Shown one piece after another: positions 20,435-31,488 of a DNA stretch of 64,000 nt. Under the pieces are notes generated by a model that saw only the letters and a list, made by a program, of their open reading frames with translations, was not told where the DNA came from and did not search any database. Each line of letters opens with the position of its first letter. Position 1 is the first letter of the stretch. Source of the stretch: Antitrichia curtipendula (taxonomy: Eukaryota > Streptophyta > Bryopsida > Hypnales > Leucodontaceae); NCBI GenBank assembly GCA_951230915.1, contig OX579637.1:35650001-35714000 (forward strand), in the 5' to 3' direction. The translations under genes and the position numbers were made by a program.

Positions 20435-23023
20435 GACCAGCCTGCTGATTTTGGCAACATAGCGATTTTGGGCAGGTACATGTGAATGGAGATTTGATTC
20501 TTTGAGGCCAAAATTTTAATAGAAGGTGGGGACGAGGGATATCTTGCATGTGAACTAAATTTCACTAAATTTGAATCTATTAGTGAAAAGTTATGCCCCA
20601 AAAGGTTGTTTGTTTCTCAACTGGGGCAGCAGGGGCAGGGACATTTACACTACACTGAAAATTTCACAAAAGTGCCCACAACTATGAGGGTAGTTCACAG
20701 GGCAGGGTTTCCCAACATATCATGGCTGGGTCCTTTTTTGGATTTTGTCTGACGCACTGTAGCAGAATTAAATGCAATGACTGGCCCAAACTAGGAATGT
20801 GGTTTTGACAGTTGGAGCAGCTGAAGTGCATGACATGGACAATAACCGCCACATCCAAATTCACTTACAAGGCATTAGGCAATACCTACACATGAGATTT
20901 CTAAGGCATGAAAAGACAAAAAAAAAATGAAGAATTCGTGACAGAAGAGGATGTCTCTTCAATGTACCAACACCTTTTTTTTTATAAATTTGCCATCTTT
21001 GTTTCTAGATGACTATAAAAAAGTCTAAATCTACTTCCACTACTTATTAGTAATCTAGAGTACTCTAAAAATCTGAGGCATTCAAGAGATGATGTCCAAA
21101 ATTGCCTCTCTCCATACAATTGAAGGCAAATATAATAATGGCAAGAGGCTGCCATATCAAATTTCGATTCCTTCTGTACTAATTCCGAAAATTTTGAGCA
21201 ATTCCAAAAATTTGCAGTACTCCAACACTGACATTAGAACCCAGCCGCCATCTCCCTTTAGAATTCTAGATTACATTGATCATGCTCTTAGCAACCACAT
21301 CAAAATGATAACCACAAACATTCAATTCAGCCTCCAAGTGACTTGTGCTATGAAGGACTTAGCACCACAGGCAAAAATTACACAGTTACAACTTAGCACC
21401 TAAGCTGAAATTATAGAGAAGAACTAAGCAAACTACCATAGTACAGGCATAGATGGATCCTCACATGTAGGGTTGAATTGCAGTGAGTCCACTACTGTTG
21501 TCACAGATAGTGAGTCCATTAGCCTTGTCCAAACGCTACTTGGGAGAGTAGCAGCTGAAGAAACTCCAGAGACGTTGAGCTCCCGTTCAAGCTGCTAGCA
21601 CCTGCGGAAGGTGAATCAACAAAGTTGGGAACAAGCGAGATGCCGAGACTTCCACGTTTTCTCAAGGGAAAGTGGGTACGTAAAATTCTTTGACCTTGCA
21701 TTAGTATATTGTGGATCAATGAGATGTATGAGGGCTTCAGCTATGCCTACACAAGGCTGTTGTATACAACAGCTGAAGCTCTCATTCTAGAATGGGGACT
21801 ACTCCAACTATATCCTATTTTTTTTGCCTGTGTAAAACTTGACATGCTGATTGAACTTACCTGGGGCTGACACAAAGAACTAGTTCCAGGCATAGAGTGA
21901 TCTGCATAGAGTGGCGATTAGAAAATTCTTTGAACGTGATTAGGTTCTACGGCTTCATGATCAGATAAGTTATTTTCCAAAAACAAAAGTAAGGAAAACA
22001 AAGTAAAACAATATTGACGTTCCTGCAACCCGGCCACTGTCCGTCCTCTCCGTGTGTTTGATGTGTTGTGTGTTTGATGTGTTGGGAATCAAGTTATGGT
22101 CATGTTGGAAATAAGCTTACAGACGCACAAGTTAGTTGATCTGTCTTTCAGCTTCGCTGTTTGTTGTACGAACAAATACTCACAAATACAAGTTCACCAA
22201 GAAAAGCAATTGAGTTGTGTAAATGAAATCTGCCGTGTAGAAGAGACCCATGACTTGCACTTTATCGAGTTGGACAAGGTTTCATTTCCATCTGTTTTTT
22301 TAAGAATGAATGGCAAACTTTCAAAGACGCACTCAGGATCAGTTTGTGGCCCACAAACCTGAACTGATTCGTGGCAGTCAGACTCCCGGAAAACTTGAAC
22401 TGATCATTCCGTGGCAGTCAGACTCCCGGCAAATCTGAACATCGGATTTCCCGATCTAGACGGAGCACTTCAGCTTCTGTCCGTCAGCACTACTGTTCCA
22501 GTGGGCCAGAAAAGCGGAATCGTCAAGGTGCTGGCTCAGGTGTTGGCTCAAAAGCGGAATCGTTGTCGAGGTGCTGGCTTGGAATCCTGGTCAAGCTGCT
22601 GCCGCAGTAAACAGAAACACCGCCGCCTGCTGCTGATACAAAGAACGGAAACATCGTCAAGCTGCTGGCTCATCAACAGTACCTTACTAGTTTCAAATCT
22701 TGAAATCTCACTTGTAATTTTACACAAACGTTCAAGTCCTCTTTGTGGTCCAAATTCTCTTCCTCGAGGTCGACAGTAGCCTCATGGTCGTGTTGTCGGA
22801 TGTCAACAGTCTGTTGTTGAAAACAGGGTTGAGACTTGAGAGCAAAGTATGAACCAGCACAAGCTGTTGTTGCCTTTGGATCTAGGGAGAGCTGTTGGAT
22901 TCAACCAGAGAGTTTTTTGGGGTTTGAGTAACGATGGGGGTTTGCCGTTCGGTATTGACTCATGCGATTTGATTCTTTTCAAGTACGGACCGGGTATACC
23001 TAATAGTATGTGCAAGTTGAAAC
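20435..23023. other. Region upstream of the transposase, no recognised gene
   Basis: I recognise no protein here. A direct duplication of about 40 bp, built on GTGGCAGTCAGACTCCCGG, lies at about 22363-22440, and GGTGCTGGCT words recur near 22530-22580. Short open frames at 21089 and 22411 look random. If the piggyBac boundaries are right, this is the 5' half of the transposon and could hold its promoter and an untranslated exon. Confidence 0.4.
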
Positions 23024-24157
23024 TTGACTAGCTACGTCTTGAAGTTCCAACACAGCAGCAGAAGAGTTGGGAAACGAACTGCTAAAAATGATGTGCGCAA
23101 AGTGATGTGTGAAAGAGCTCAGTTGAAACTACCTTATACCATTTGCAACTACCATGAAGCTGAAAATACCAAAATACATGTAGGCAAAGAACTCCAAAGA
23201 AACTGTGCTTACCTTTGTTGTGATAATGTGCTCCAGCTTGCAAGGGATGATTGCCCACCACGCAGGAGTGCACGGATCGTGGAGGCAGAGCAACGTGCTG
23301 AAGAGGTTGCTGTTGCTGAGCGAGCTCTACATGGAACGGCTCCAACCAACAACGGCTGGTGCTTCAGTGACTGCTCTAGCACGGACAACGATGACGAAGA
23401 AAATTGTGCTCACATTCAAGGTACTTCTTTCCCGGACCCCATCGACAGTACAACACTCCTGTCGACGCCGCTAGGCACCGACTTCATCTTCCCTACAAAT
23501 ACTGAAGCATCAATCCATGCATCAAAGAACAACGTCAATGACTTCACAGAAATGCAAATCGGTGATGCCGAAGACGACTTCAACGTTTCTCAAGAAATTG
23601 ACTTACATACTCATGGACGAGACTCCAGTTGCGGTGAGTTTACGTCCTCCTCCTCCGATTCGGACGACTCGAATATTGCACTCCACGACTCCATTTGGCC
23701 TCCTGAGTTGCTGCACTCCTCCCTGTCAATCAAGCGACACTATCGATTTCTCCATTGCCAAGCCTTGGAGAAAGTTCGACTGCATGAAGTTCGCCGTCGA
23801 AGCACGACCGGGCAAGTAGACCGTTGCGCCTCAAGAGCGGGCGGGGAATTTGAACCTGAAGCCAGCTGGAGAGCTGCTGTCAAGGCGACAGAGGGCAACA
23901 GGGACGACGCAGAGTGCGGAGGAATCCCAAGTTCAGTCACGAACGAGGGTGGCACCAACGAGGAGCCTTTGGTTGGGATCCCAAGTTCAATTATATGGGG
24001 CCACGTGGGACTGTCAGATGACCCAGGCAACTGTGACTTCCCTTCTCAGTTGAGTCCGCCTTCAATGGGACTTGGCTCTGAGTTCCCTGTAGTGCATCAA
24101 GCTGCCAATTATCCAGGTATGCAGCCCTTGGATGTAACTGATGAGAGGCCTCCCTAG
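23024..24157 (+). pseudogene. N-terminal extension of the piggyBac frame, ends in TAG
   Basis: A 377-codon open frame that is in phase with the transposase ORF: after TAG (24155-24157) the same frame continues for 13 codons to the ATG at 24197. It is acidic and Ser/Asp-rich (SSSSDSDDSN, DNDDEEN), as the poorly conserved N-termini of piggyBac proteins often are. It may have been the first part of a protein of about 960 residues, cut by a CAG-to-TAG change. Alternatively it is non-coding and the real start is 24197. The reported start is a TTG, so the true start is unknown. Confidence 0.4.
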
Positions 24158-24196
24158 GCTCAAAATTCTGAACCTCTATTTGAGGCTTATGATATT

Positions 24197-25924
24197 TTGA
24201 ATGAAGGTTACAATTCAGAATATGAAATGCCTGGTAGTGAAACCGAGATTTTGCATGCGGAACATGAATTTGGTGATGATGAACATCATAGCGGTGATGA
24301 TGGAGATCCCGGCAATCCCAATGGGGTGAAACACATTTTTCGGGAGTCAACGTGGTCTCGGTCTCATTTTACGTATTCCCCCAAACCCCAAGAATTTCTA
24401 GGCATGTCGTGCCCTAAAAAACATTTCAGGAGAATGCCAACATTCATGGCATTATTTTCTTTGTTTTGGCCATACAGTCTTTTGCGAAAAATTGTGGTCG
24501 AAACTAACCGATACGCAAGGACTCCGGAAGAGGACGGAATTGCACCTGGCGGACCAACGTGGGAGCCCTTGACTGTGGCGGCTTTGAAGGCATATTTGGC
24601 GGCATCAATGTTTATTGGATTGAAAAGACAACCTAATATGAAGACCTATTGGGCAAAAAAAGGTTCTTTCTTTCATTGCCCTCGAATTTCTCAAATTTTT
24701 ACTCGTGCGAGATTCCAAGCAATTACAAGATGTATTCATGTCACAGACCCAGGTACTTACGTGAGGGAGAGACAACAACCTGGGTATGACAAAATGGGGC
24801 AAGTACGTTGGTTAGTGAAAGACATAAGAGACAATTTTCAACGCAATTGGACATTGGGGAAATATCTAACCGTTGATGAGATGATGATTAGGTATAAAGG
24901 GTCATATTGCCCTGCTAGGCAATATATGCCCAAAACCCCCCAGAAATGGGGCATCAAGGTGTGGTGTCTAGCCGATTCCAAGTCAAAATATGTGTATAAT
25001 TTTGACATTTATTGTGGAGCCAATCCTAATTTAGGATTGAATGAGGTGCCAGTGGTCCATCGTGGAGAACCTAGATTAGCTCACAATGTGGTAATGGACT
25101 TAGTACAAGGCCTTGGAGGCAAGGGACACGTTCTTGTCACCAATAACTTCTTCTCGAGTATAGGCTTATTTATGGAGTTGGCCTCTATCAACATCTATGC
25201 CACGGGAACAATACGTTCTAATCGTGTTGGTTTACCTTTAGAGTTGAAGACATTGAAGGACTGGAACAACTCTCCACAAGGGACCCTACAATGGAAAATG
25301 CACAATAATAGGGAAATTTCTTGTGTCTTGTGGAAGGATCGGCAACCAGTGCTTCTAATATCCACACATGCATTGCCAGTAGGGTTTCCTTGTACTCCAA
25401 TTCCTACTGTGCCTCGTAGAGATGGAGCCATTAGAAATCCCATCCCCACTTCACCAGTGCATTTGGAGTATACCACCCATATGAGGGGGGTGGATGTTGC
25501 GGATCAATTGAAGGCATCATATTCATGTCAAACAAGATCACACAAATGGTGGCACCGTGTGTTTTCATTTTTGTTGGACACAACTGTTGTGAATATGTAC
25601 ATATTGTACCAAGGCATTTTGCGACAACTTGACAGTAATAAAAGTCCTATGACACATCTTCAATTCAAGGTAAATTTATGTGAAGCTCTTCTTCAAAATT
25701 GGGAGGGGCGAGCATCGGAAGTGGAGGAGCAAGATGCACGAAGACATTTGCCAACTTGGAGTCGCAAACGCAGCCCTTGTGTAGTTTGCGGTGATCCGTC
25801 TTGTAGTTTCTATTGTCGAGCACATAATAGGACATTCCTTTGCCTAAATCGTGGTTGCTTCAAAAAATTTCACTATGGGCCAATCAATCGTGGAGGTGAA
25901 CGCCGTCATCGTCGCTCCATTTGA
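24197..25924 (+). CDS. piggyBac-type transposase, catalytic Asp replaced by Asn
   Basis: A 575-residue DDE transposase of the piggyBac (PGBD) family, close to the usual length of about 590, and uninterrupted. An acidic N-terminus (residues 1-45) precedes the DDE_Tnp_1_7-like core (FRRMPTFMALFSLFWP onward). The first catalytic Asp is D227 in TVDEMMIRYKG, and the third and fourth acidic residues are D433 and D436 in MRGVDVADQ. The second catalytic position, normally Asp in TDNFF or CDNFF, is Asn here: VTNNFFSS, N316, codon AAT at 25142-25144, one G-to-A step from GAT. The C-terminus has the cysteine-rich zinc module (CVVCGDPSC, C540, C549, C554). The fold looks intact but cleavage activity should be lost. 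A full-length frame with a dead active site could be a recently inactivated transposon or an exapted DNA-binding protein. Confidence 0.92.
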   Translation: MNEGYNSEYEMPGSETEILHAEHEFGDDEHHSGDDGDPGNPNGVKHIFRESTWSRSHFTYSPKPQEFLGMSCPKKHFRRMPTFMALFSLFWPYSLLRKIVVETNRYARTPEEDGIAPGGPTWEPLTVAALKAYLAASMFIGLKRQPNMKTYWAKKGSFFHCPRISQIFTRARFQAITRCIHVTDPGTYVRERQQPGYDKMGQVRWLVKDIRDNFQRNWTLGKYLTVDEMMIRYKGSYCPARQYMPKTPQKWGIKVWCLADSKSKYVYNFDIYCGANPNLGLNEVPVVHRGEPRLAHNVVMDLVQGLGGKGHVLVTNNFFSSIGLFMELASINIYATGTIRSNRVGLPLELKTLKDWNNSPQGTLQWKMHNNREISCVLWKDRQPVLLISTHALPVGFPCTPIPTVPRRDGAIRNPIPTSPVHLEYTTHMRGVDVADQLKASYSCQTRSHKWWHRVFSFLLDTTVVNMYILYQGILRQLDSNKSPMTHLQFKVNLCEALLQNWEGRASEVEEQDARRHLPTWSRKRSPCVVCGDPSCSFYCRAHNRTFLCLNRGCFKKFHYGPINRGGERRHRRSI

Positions 25925-25972
25925 AGGTACCTAATTTTTAACCCCAAAAATTTGTTTTTGTAGGTGCTTGAT

Positions 25973-26590
25973 CACCTTTTATCTTCTTTTGTTTACATTA
26001 TTTTTGTGGGGTTGTTGTTGACCTTTTATCTTCCTTGGTTTACATTATTTTTGTGGGGTTGTTGTTGACCTTTTATCTTCCTTGGTTTACATTATTTTTG
26101 TGGGGTTATTGTTGACCTTTTATCTTCCTTGGTTTACATTATTTTTGTGGGGTTGTTGTTGACCTTTTATCTTCCTTGGTTTACATTATTTTTGTGGGGT
26201 TGTTGTTGACCTTTTATCTTCCTTGGTTTACATTATTTTTGTGGGGTTGTTGTTGACCTTTTATCTTCCTTGGTTTACATTATTTTTGTGGGGTTGTTGT
26301 TGACCTTTTATCTTCCTTGGTTTACATTATTTTTGTGGGGTTGTTGTTGACCTTTTATCTTCCTTGGTTTACATTTTTTTTAGGGTTGTTGTTGACCTTT
26401 TATCTTCTTTTGTTTACATTTTTTTGGGTCCATATTGACCTTTTATCTTCTTTGTTTACATTTTTTTGGGTCCATATTGACCTTTTATCTTCCTTTGTTT
26501 ACATTTTTTTGGCATACATGTCACAAACTTTTATTTTCCGTTGTTTACATTTTTTGATGGGTCTTTCTTGACCTTTCATTTTATTTTGCT
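25973..26590 (+). repeat. 47-bp minisatellite downstream of the transposase
   Basis: The unit GACCTTTTATCTTCCTTGGTTTAC... begins at 26020, 26067, 26114, 26161, 26208, 26255, 26302 and 26349, an exact 47-bp period with almost no mismatches. It then degenerates into 38-45 bp variants (GGGTCCATATT type) to about 26590. The array begins about 50 bases after the transposase stop. Homogeneous copies imply recent expansion or conversion. Confidence 0.92.
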
Positions 26591-27889
26591 TACATTTTGA
26601 ATTTCAGAGATTGTTTCATAGTATGCTTTTAATCTTGCGAATGGCAAAGGACAAATTTTGACATACTAATGGCCAAAAAATATTTCTACCAATGCTAAAA
26701 ATGTAACAGGCAAAGAGTTTCTGGGGTCACAAAGTGCCAACATCAAGCAATTACCAAGCAGAGGAACGCGAGCCAAGCAGGGAAAATGCAGTGAAAAGGT
26801 GGGCTCAGTGAAGACTGGCCAGGCGGTGAAAACAGCAGGGACCAGGTTGAAGAGGACAGGCGGGCCAAGCGAGCCAGGCAGGCCAGGTAGCAGGGGTCGG
26901 GGTGAAGAGGCCAGGTACGGAGAGTTGGTCAGGCGCATTGGATGGGGTCTAAGCCTGTACAGGTTCCAAAATCTGAGGCAGGAGCTGCGCCTGGCCAGAG
27001 AGAAAGCCCAACATTTTGCATCACTGAAGCCAAGTTTTTAGCCTGCCCTGTACAAAATCAGATTGAAACACTCAATCTTCTTCATAAAATGGGGAGATTT
27101 TACAATTTGTGTTTTTCAAAAAATTCTAATGATAGAGCAAGGAACCTTGGAGGTGATGACCGTTCAGTTTGTGTAAATATGCTTTTATGAAGAAGATATG
27201 GAATTTCAAAAATTTGCAAGTGTATGCCATTTTTTGCCAACATGTTTGCACATTTCAATTTTTTCCTACATGTTTTGCAATTTGAAACGACTTGCATTTT
27301 TTGGAGCATGTACTTTACTTATTTTGGACAATGAATCCAAAGTTGCACAAGTGACACGGACCAATATAAGGGTGAATAAGCCCATGCAAAGTGCAGCTGC
27401 CCGCATTTTCTCCCCCCCCCAAAAATTTTTTTTGTTAACATAAACACTAATATCTTTCAATCCACGTGGTCAAATTATTCAAAAAAAATATCATATTTTC
27501 CTTAACCACTCTACTACAAGATCCTACGGTTAGATATGACAAAAATTGAAAAAAATAAAATTTAGCAGCATTGCAATAGAAATGGCAGTTTTGGAGCGGT
27601 TTTGGTGACAACATAGTGAAGGAACTTTAGGGGTTAACTAAAAAATTTGTAGAAAATGCAAGTTTACTTTTGGAAACACAAATTTGGTATGCTACACACC
27701 AATTAGGAAAAATGCAATTCTATTTACGCTTACTAAAAAATACCAATTATAATCCACCTTGCTACAAAATTCTTTGAATGGCTGAACAAGGTTGTTGATA
27801 GGATTATTGTACTTGATTGTGCATTTCTTCCATGTGTCATAAATTCAGAAAGTCTCTTTACTTGTTCCTAATCATTTCTTCCAAATCGA
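26591..27889. other. Mostly AT-rich, no gene recognised
   Basis: It holds a GC-richer stretch (26740-26900) with repeated GGCCAGGC/GCCAAGC words, then AT-rich sequence. Bases about 27510-27640 are the second copy of the dispersed repeat at 838-997 and end at the candidate piggyBac terminus. Nothing coding is supported. Confidence 0.5.
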
Positions 27890-28810
27890 ACTTTCATTCC
27901 CTACCCGCGGTCGACCAAGACGAGGTCGCCCCAATCCCGCGGTCGTCCCAAGACCCGAGTTCTCCAATGACCCCCCATTTGGGAAGGAAGAGAGGGTCTA
28001 TCCCCACCCGCGGTTGCCCAAGACCCTAAGTCTCCTGTATCCCTTCATTTGGGCAGAAAGGGACTCTCCCTACCCAAGGTCACCTTAGACAAGGTCGCCC
28101 AAGACCTGAGTTCTCCAATGACCCCCCATTTGGACAGAAAGAGAGGGTCTATCCCCATCCGTGTCGCCCAAGACCCGAAGTCTCCTACATCCCTTCATTT
28201 GGACAGAAAGGGACTCTCCCTACCCGCGGTCGCCCAAGGTGAGGTCGCTCCACACCCAAGGTCGCCTAAGACCCGAGTTCTCCAATGAACCCCCATTTGA
28301 GCAGGAAAAAAGTTCTCTCCCTACTGGAGGTTGCCCCACACCCGAGGTCGCCCAAGACCTGAGTTCTCCAATGATCCCCCATTTGGGCAGGAAGAGAGGG
28401 TCTATCCCTACCCGTGTTGCCCAAGACCCGAAGTCTCCTACATCCTTTCATTTGGGCAAAAAGGGACTCTCTCTACCCGAGGTTGCCCAAGACCCAAGTT
28501 CTCCAATGATACCCCATTTGGGCAGGAAGAGAGGATCTATCTCCACCCGCGTCACCCAAGACCTGAAGTCTCCTGCATCCCTTCATTTGGGCAGAAAGGG
28601 ACTCTCCCTACTAGAGGTCGCCTAAGACAAGGTCGCCCCACACCCGAGGTCACCCAAGACCCGAGTTCTCCAATACCCCCCCCCCTTTGGGCAGAAAAGG
28701 AGGGTTTATCCCCACTCGTGGTTGCCCAAGACCCGAAGTCTCTAGCATCCCTTCCTTTCGGCAGAAAGAGAAAGTCTTTCCACCTCTCCCCACCCGCAGG
28801 CACCCAAAGA
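27890..28810 (+). repeat. GC-rich irregular tandem repeat, GGTCGCCCAAGACCCGA motif
   Basis: Two alternating modules recur five to six times at spacings of about 85-180 bases: CCCGAGTTCTCCAATGA plus CCCCATTTGGGCAG, and CCCGAAGTCTCC plus CATCCCTTCATTTGGGCAGAAAG. They are joined by GGTCGCCC words. The open frames of about 150-160 codons here are by-products of the repeat and differ in frame from module to module, so I do not call a gene. Confidence 0.85.
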
Positions 28811-29514
28811 TGAAATCAAAATACAATAATCCAATTGTAAAATAGTTGTAACAGCAAAATTAAATCCTTTGACAAGTCGATTTGTTGAAATTGCATTCCG
28901 AAATGATAGCATGAATCCCTAAAGGACAATTGTCCATTAAACATCCAATTCAAAGGCCTAAGGTATGTACAAGTGAATAGCAAAGTAATACAATGTCAAT
29001 AGTGAATTATAATTTGGTGCAATGTAAAAGGTCTTTCCAAACTCTAGACCCTAGACCATAAATCCTAAACTCTAATACCAAGTTTATTAATTTTGTATAC
29101 CATGCCTAGAACTATGTAATCCCACCTTTCTGCTTCTTTATGAAGAAGTCACTTAAATATATAGAAGTGACATCCATGTTTTATTTTTCATTGTGACTTT
29201 TTTTCAATTCAACGGCCTTTCTCCTTATATGTAATTTTGAATAAAATGAAGTAAATGGTACATGACTAAAATGAATGGTGGAGGAGAAAGTAATAAAATG
29301 AGGAATGGATTCACTAAACTTCCACCCATCAGACCCCACATGGCCTATCTTCCAAATTTTGGTGAAAAAACAGCTTAAAAGTCTTGTAGAACCTTACTAA
29401 ATTCTTACTTGTAGTAGTTGACATGTTTTCTCAAAATTCATTTCAAAGTGCACCATGAGCATCCAAAATCAGATTTAGAAAGTGAATGATTTTGATCTCT
29501 CTACCCGTGATCTC
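28811..29514. other. AT-rich spacer, no gene seen
   Basis: No coding region supported. A word resembling the candidate piggyBac left end (ATCCCTAAAGGAC) is at 28918, and degenerate ACCCTAGACC words near 29043 are too poor to be telomeric. Confidence 0.5.
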
Positions 29515-29835
29515 CATGCCTTGGATTCCATGAATTTCAAACTTGGATTTCCCTCCTTCCTAGACCCGAGCTTGTCCCATACACGGTCGCCCCTCCTTGG
29601 ATTCTGGGAATTTGAAACTTGAATTTTCCCTCCCTCCCGGACCCGTAGTCGCCCCACCCGCGGTTGCCTAGGCTTCGGATTCTAGGAATCAGAATCTTCA
29701 ATTTCTTCCTCTTTCTTGGATCCACAGTTGCCCCTAGCCACAGTCGCCCAGTCAAGGGCTGCAACCACGGTCGCCCTGATCCGTATGCGCCCCGAGGCGA
29801 CTTTGGGTACATAAGAGGTCGCCCCCTTCCATTCT
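29515..29835 (+). repeat. Dispersed GGTCGCCC-motif block
   Basis: ACGGTCGCCCC, TAGTCGCCCC, CACAGTCGCCC, ACGGTCGCCC and GAGGTCGCCC recur here, along with two copies of a GGATTCTRGGAATYWGAA module. It belongs to the same motif family as 19108-19290 and 27890-28810. It ends with TACATAAGAGG at about 29809, which could act as a TATA-like element for the frame that starts at 29997. Confidence 0.6.
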
Positions 29836-29996
29836 CGTCACTTTTTTTCAGCGCTGCGCACTGTCTTTCATCCGTTTTAGAGCAGCTGAATGCGTGCTTG
29901 TGTTCTAGGATTTTGGGGCTTGTATCCACGCTACAAAATTTGCGTCACCGAACTATCTTTTTTTTTGTGGAGTTCCCAAGGTTGAAATCATCCACG

Positions 29997-31488
29997 ATGG
30001 GCCCTAACACAAAAAAGATTAAGAAGAAAGGAGAAAGCCAACCGAGGAACCGCCGCATCCTTCTTAATCCAGGGGCTGTGGCATTTCAAGGCTGGAATCA
30101 AATCACCGGAGATTGGACGATGGTGATTTGCAAGAAGTTTGTAGAATGGTGCCATATTGACAAGCTTTTCCCTCTTCATCGACACAAGTTGCATCTAAAG
30201 ATGAATGCTGCAAATCTACATTACTGCAAGGATGTCACATTTGTGCAATGCTATATCAAAGTGCATTGACATTTGTACAACACACGAACAGTGGTCAAGA
30301 GCGAGGTCCCGTTGTTTATTTGTCAAATGGTGTATGCAGAACTAGTCTTGGCGCGAGCGGTAGATTGGACCACCGTCAAGGCATCAAAGCTTATCACCAT
30401 TTCAAGAGCCAAAGACATTCCGAGGGCAGGTCCCTCCGCTAATCCGTGGGACGGGCTAGAAAAGAAGAAGTTGATCCAAACAGGGATGGCGGATGAAGAA
30501 TACGTGTGGTCAACTCACGCGAGTTCAGCTAGCAAAGAAAGCTCGGATGAAGAACTTATCTCGGGCCCCCCTATGGATGCAATGGAAGTAATCCCGTTGG
30601 ATGTTACCCCACTTCAGGTTCATCATCCCAAAAACGATGAAAGATTCCAAATAGAAGCACTTGATAGACTAGATGGAGAGATCAAAACAGAGGAAGAGGT
30701 GGTGCCACCTTTGTTGGCATTGCCTTGGGTGGAAGAAATACCGGCAATGGAAGAACACGTTGAAGGTTCGTATCGTCGAGATACCACTGAAGCCACAAAA
30801 CAGTTTTACAAAGAGAAACTTCATCAGCTTCTTCAAGATTTGGCAAGGACAGAGCAAGCATGTCAGAATTACAAAAAAAAGACTGTGGAAACTTTTGATG
30901 GTAAATATGTATCCATCCTCCAAGCAAAAATTGAAAGTACGCAAATCCGTTTGGACGTGCAAGCTAGAGAGATAGCAGACCTGGAGACATTTTATCGGGA
31001 ATTTTTCGATGGTCCAGACGGAAGGCCTATCGCTGGCGACAGTGAGGAAGCCAAAGCTTGGCTTTCCAAAATTATAGGAGATTGCAAGATGGTAGAAGAT
31101 CAATGCAAAGAGAGGTGTGGAGGAAGGACGGTCAAGAATAATTCACCTGACCCAAATCAAAGATCAGGTCCCTCTTGATTGTGTCTTCAAACTCGATGCC
31201 CAAGATGTAGATAAGCTATATGGGACACCGCAAGCGGAAGTAGCCGACTTGAAGAAGAAGTTAGCTACTTGTCTCTTGTTGGAAGAGAATTTGCAACGAA
31301 GCTTGCGTTAACTGAACCAACACATTGATTTATCCAAATCGTGGAGAAAAGCTTGGAGGCAGGGTTACTTTAAGACCTTTGGGCAACGTAGCATGGCATA
31401 TCTGAAGAGAGTAGAGAACGAGGTGATGGTCAAGCTGGAATCCGAGAAAAAGAAAAGAGAAGAGAAGGGCAAGAAGAATATTGCATGA
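29997..31488 (+). pseudogene. Broken gene for a coiled-coil protein, perhaps LTR-ORF-like
   Basis: From MGPNTKKIKKKGES (29997) one frame runs through a TGA (30267-30269) to about 31115, then continues in the next frame (frameshift near 31110), passes a TAA (31309) and ends at TGA 31486-31488; about 495 codons in all. The N-terminus is basic. Residues about 30-135 contain VPLFICQMVYAELVLARAVDW, reminiscent of TLGNTIFGAL and VVHWGRII in the LTR-encoded proteins. The C-terminal half is strongly coiled-coil (FYKEKLHQLLQDLARTEQAC, LDVQAREIADLETFYREFF). The layout of globular head, acidic linker and coiled coil matches the LTR-encoded proteins, but sequence similarity is weak by eye. It may be a third, more distant member or an unrelated gene. 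No LTR ends were found around it. Confidence 0.5.

Larger units (their letters stand above)
20426..27633 (+). mobile_element. Candidate piggyBac DNA transposon, TTAA-flanked
   Basis: The transposase at 24197-25924 sits between CCCCTAAAG (20426-20434) and its exact reverse complement CTTTAGGGG (27625-27633). Each is flanked outward by TTAA (20422-20425 and 27634-27637), the obligatory piggyBac target. Ends that start with CCC are usual for piggyBac. The perfect inverted part is only 9 bp plus TTAA, the 7.2 kb span is long for the family, and a similar word (ATCCCTAAAGGAC) occurs at 28918, so the boundaries remain a candidate rather than a proof. Confidence 0.45.

Noticed and set aside
28161..28813. 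Open frames of 154 and 160 codons in the GC-rich repeat
   Set aside because: They repeat with the DNA modules, change frame between modules and show no protein family.
29664..29996. The upstream 111 codons of the frame starting at 29664
   Set aside because: They lie in the GC-rich motif block, have no protein character, and a better ATG (MGPNTKKIKKKGES) is at 29997.
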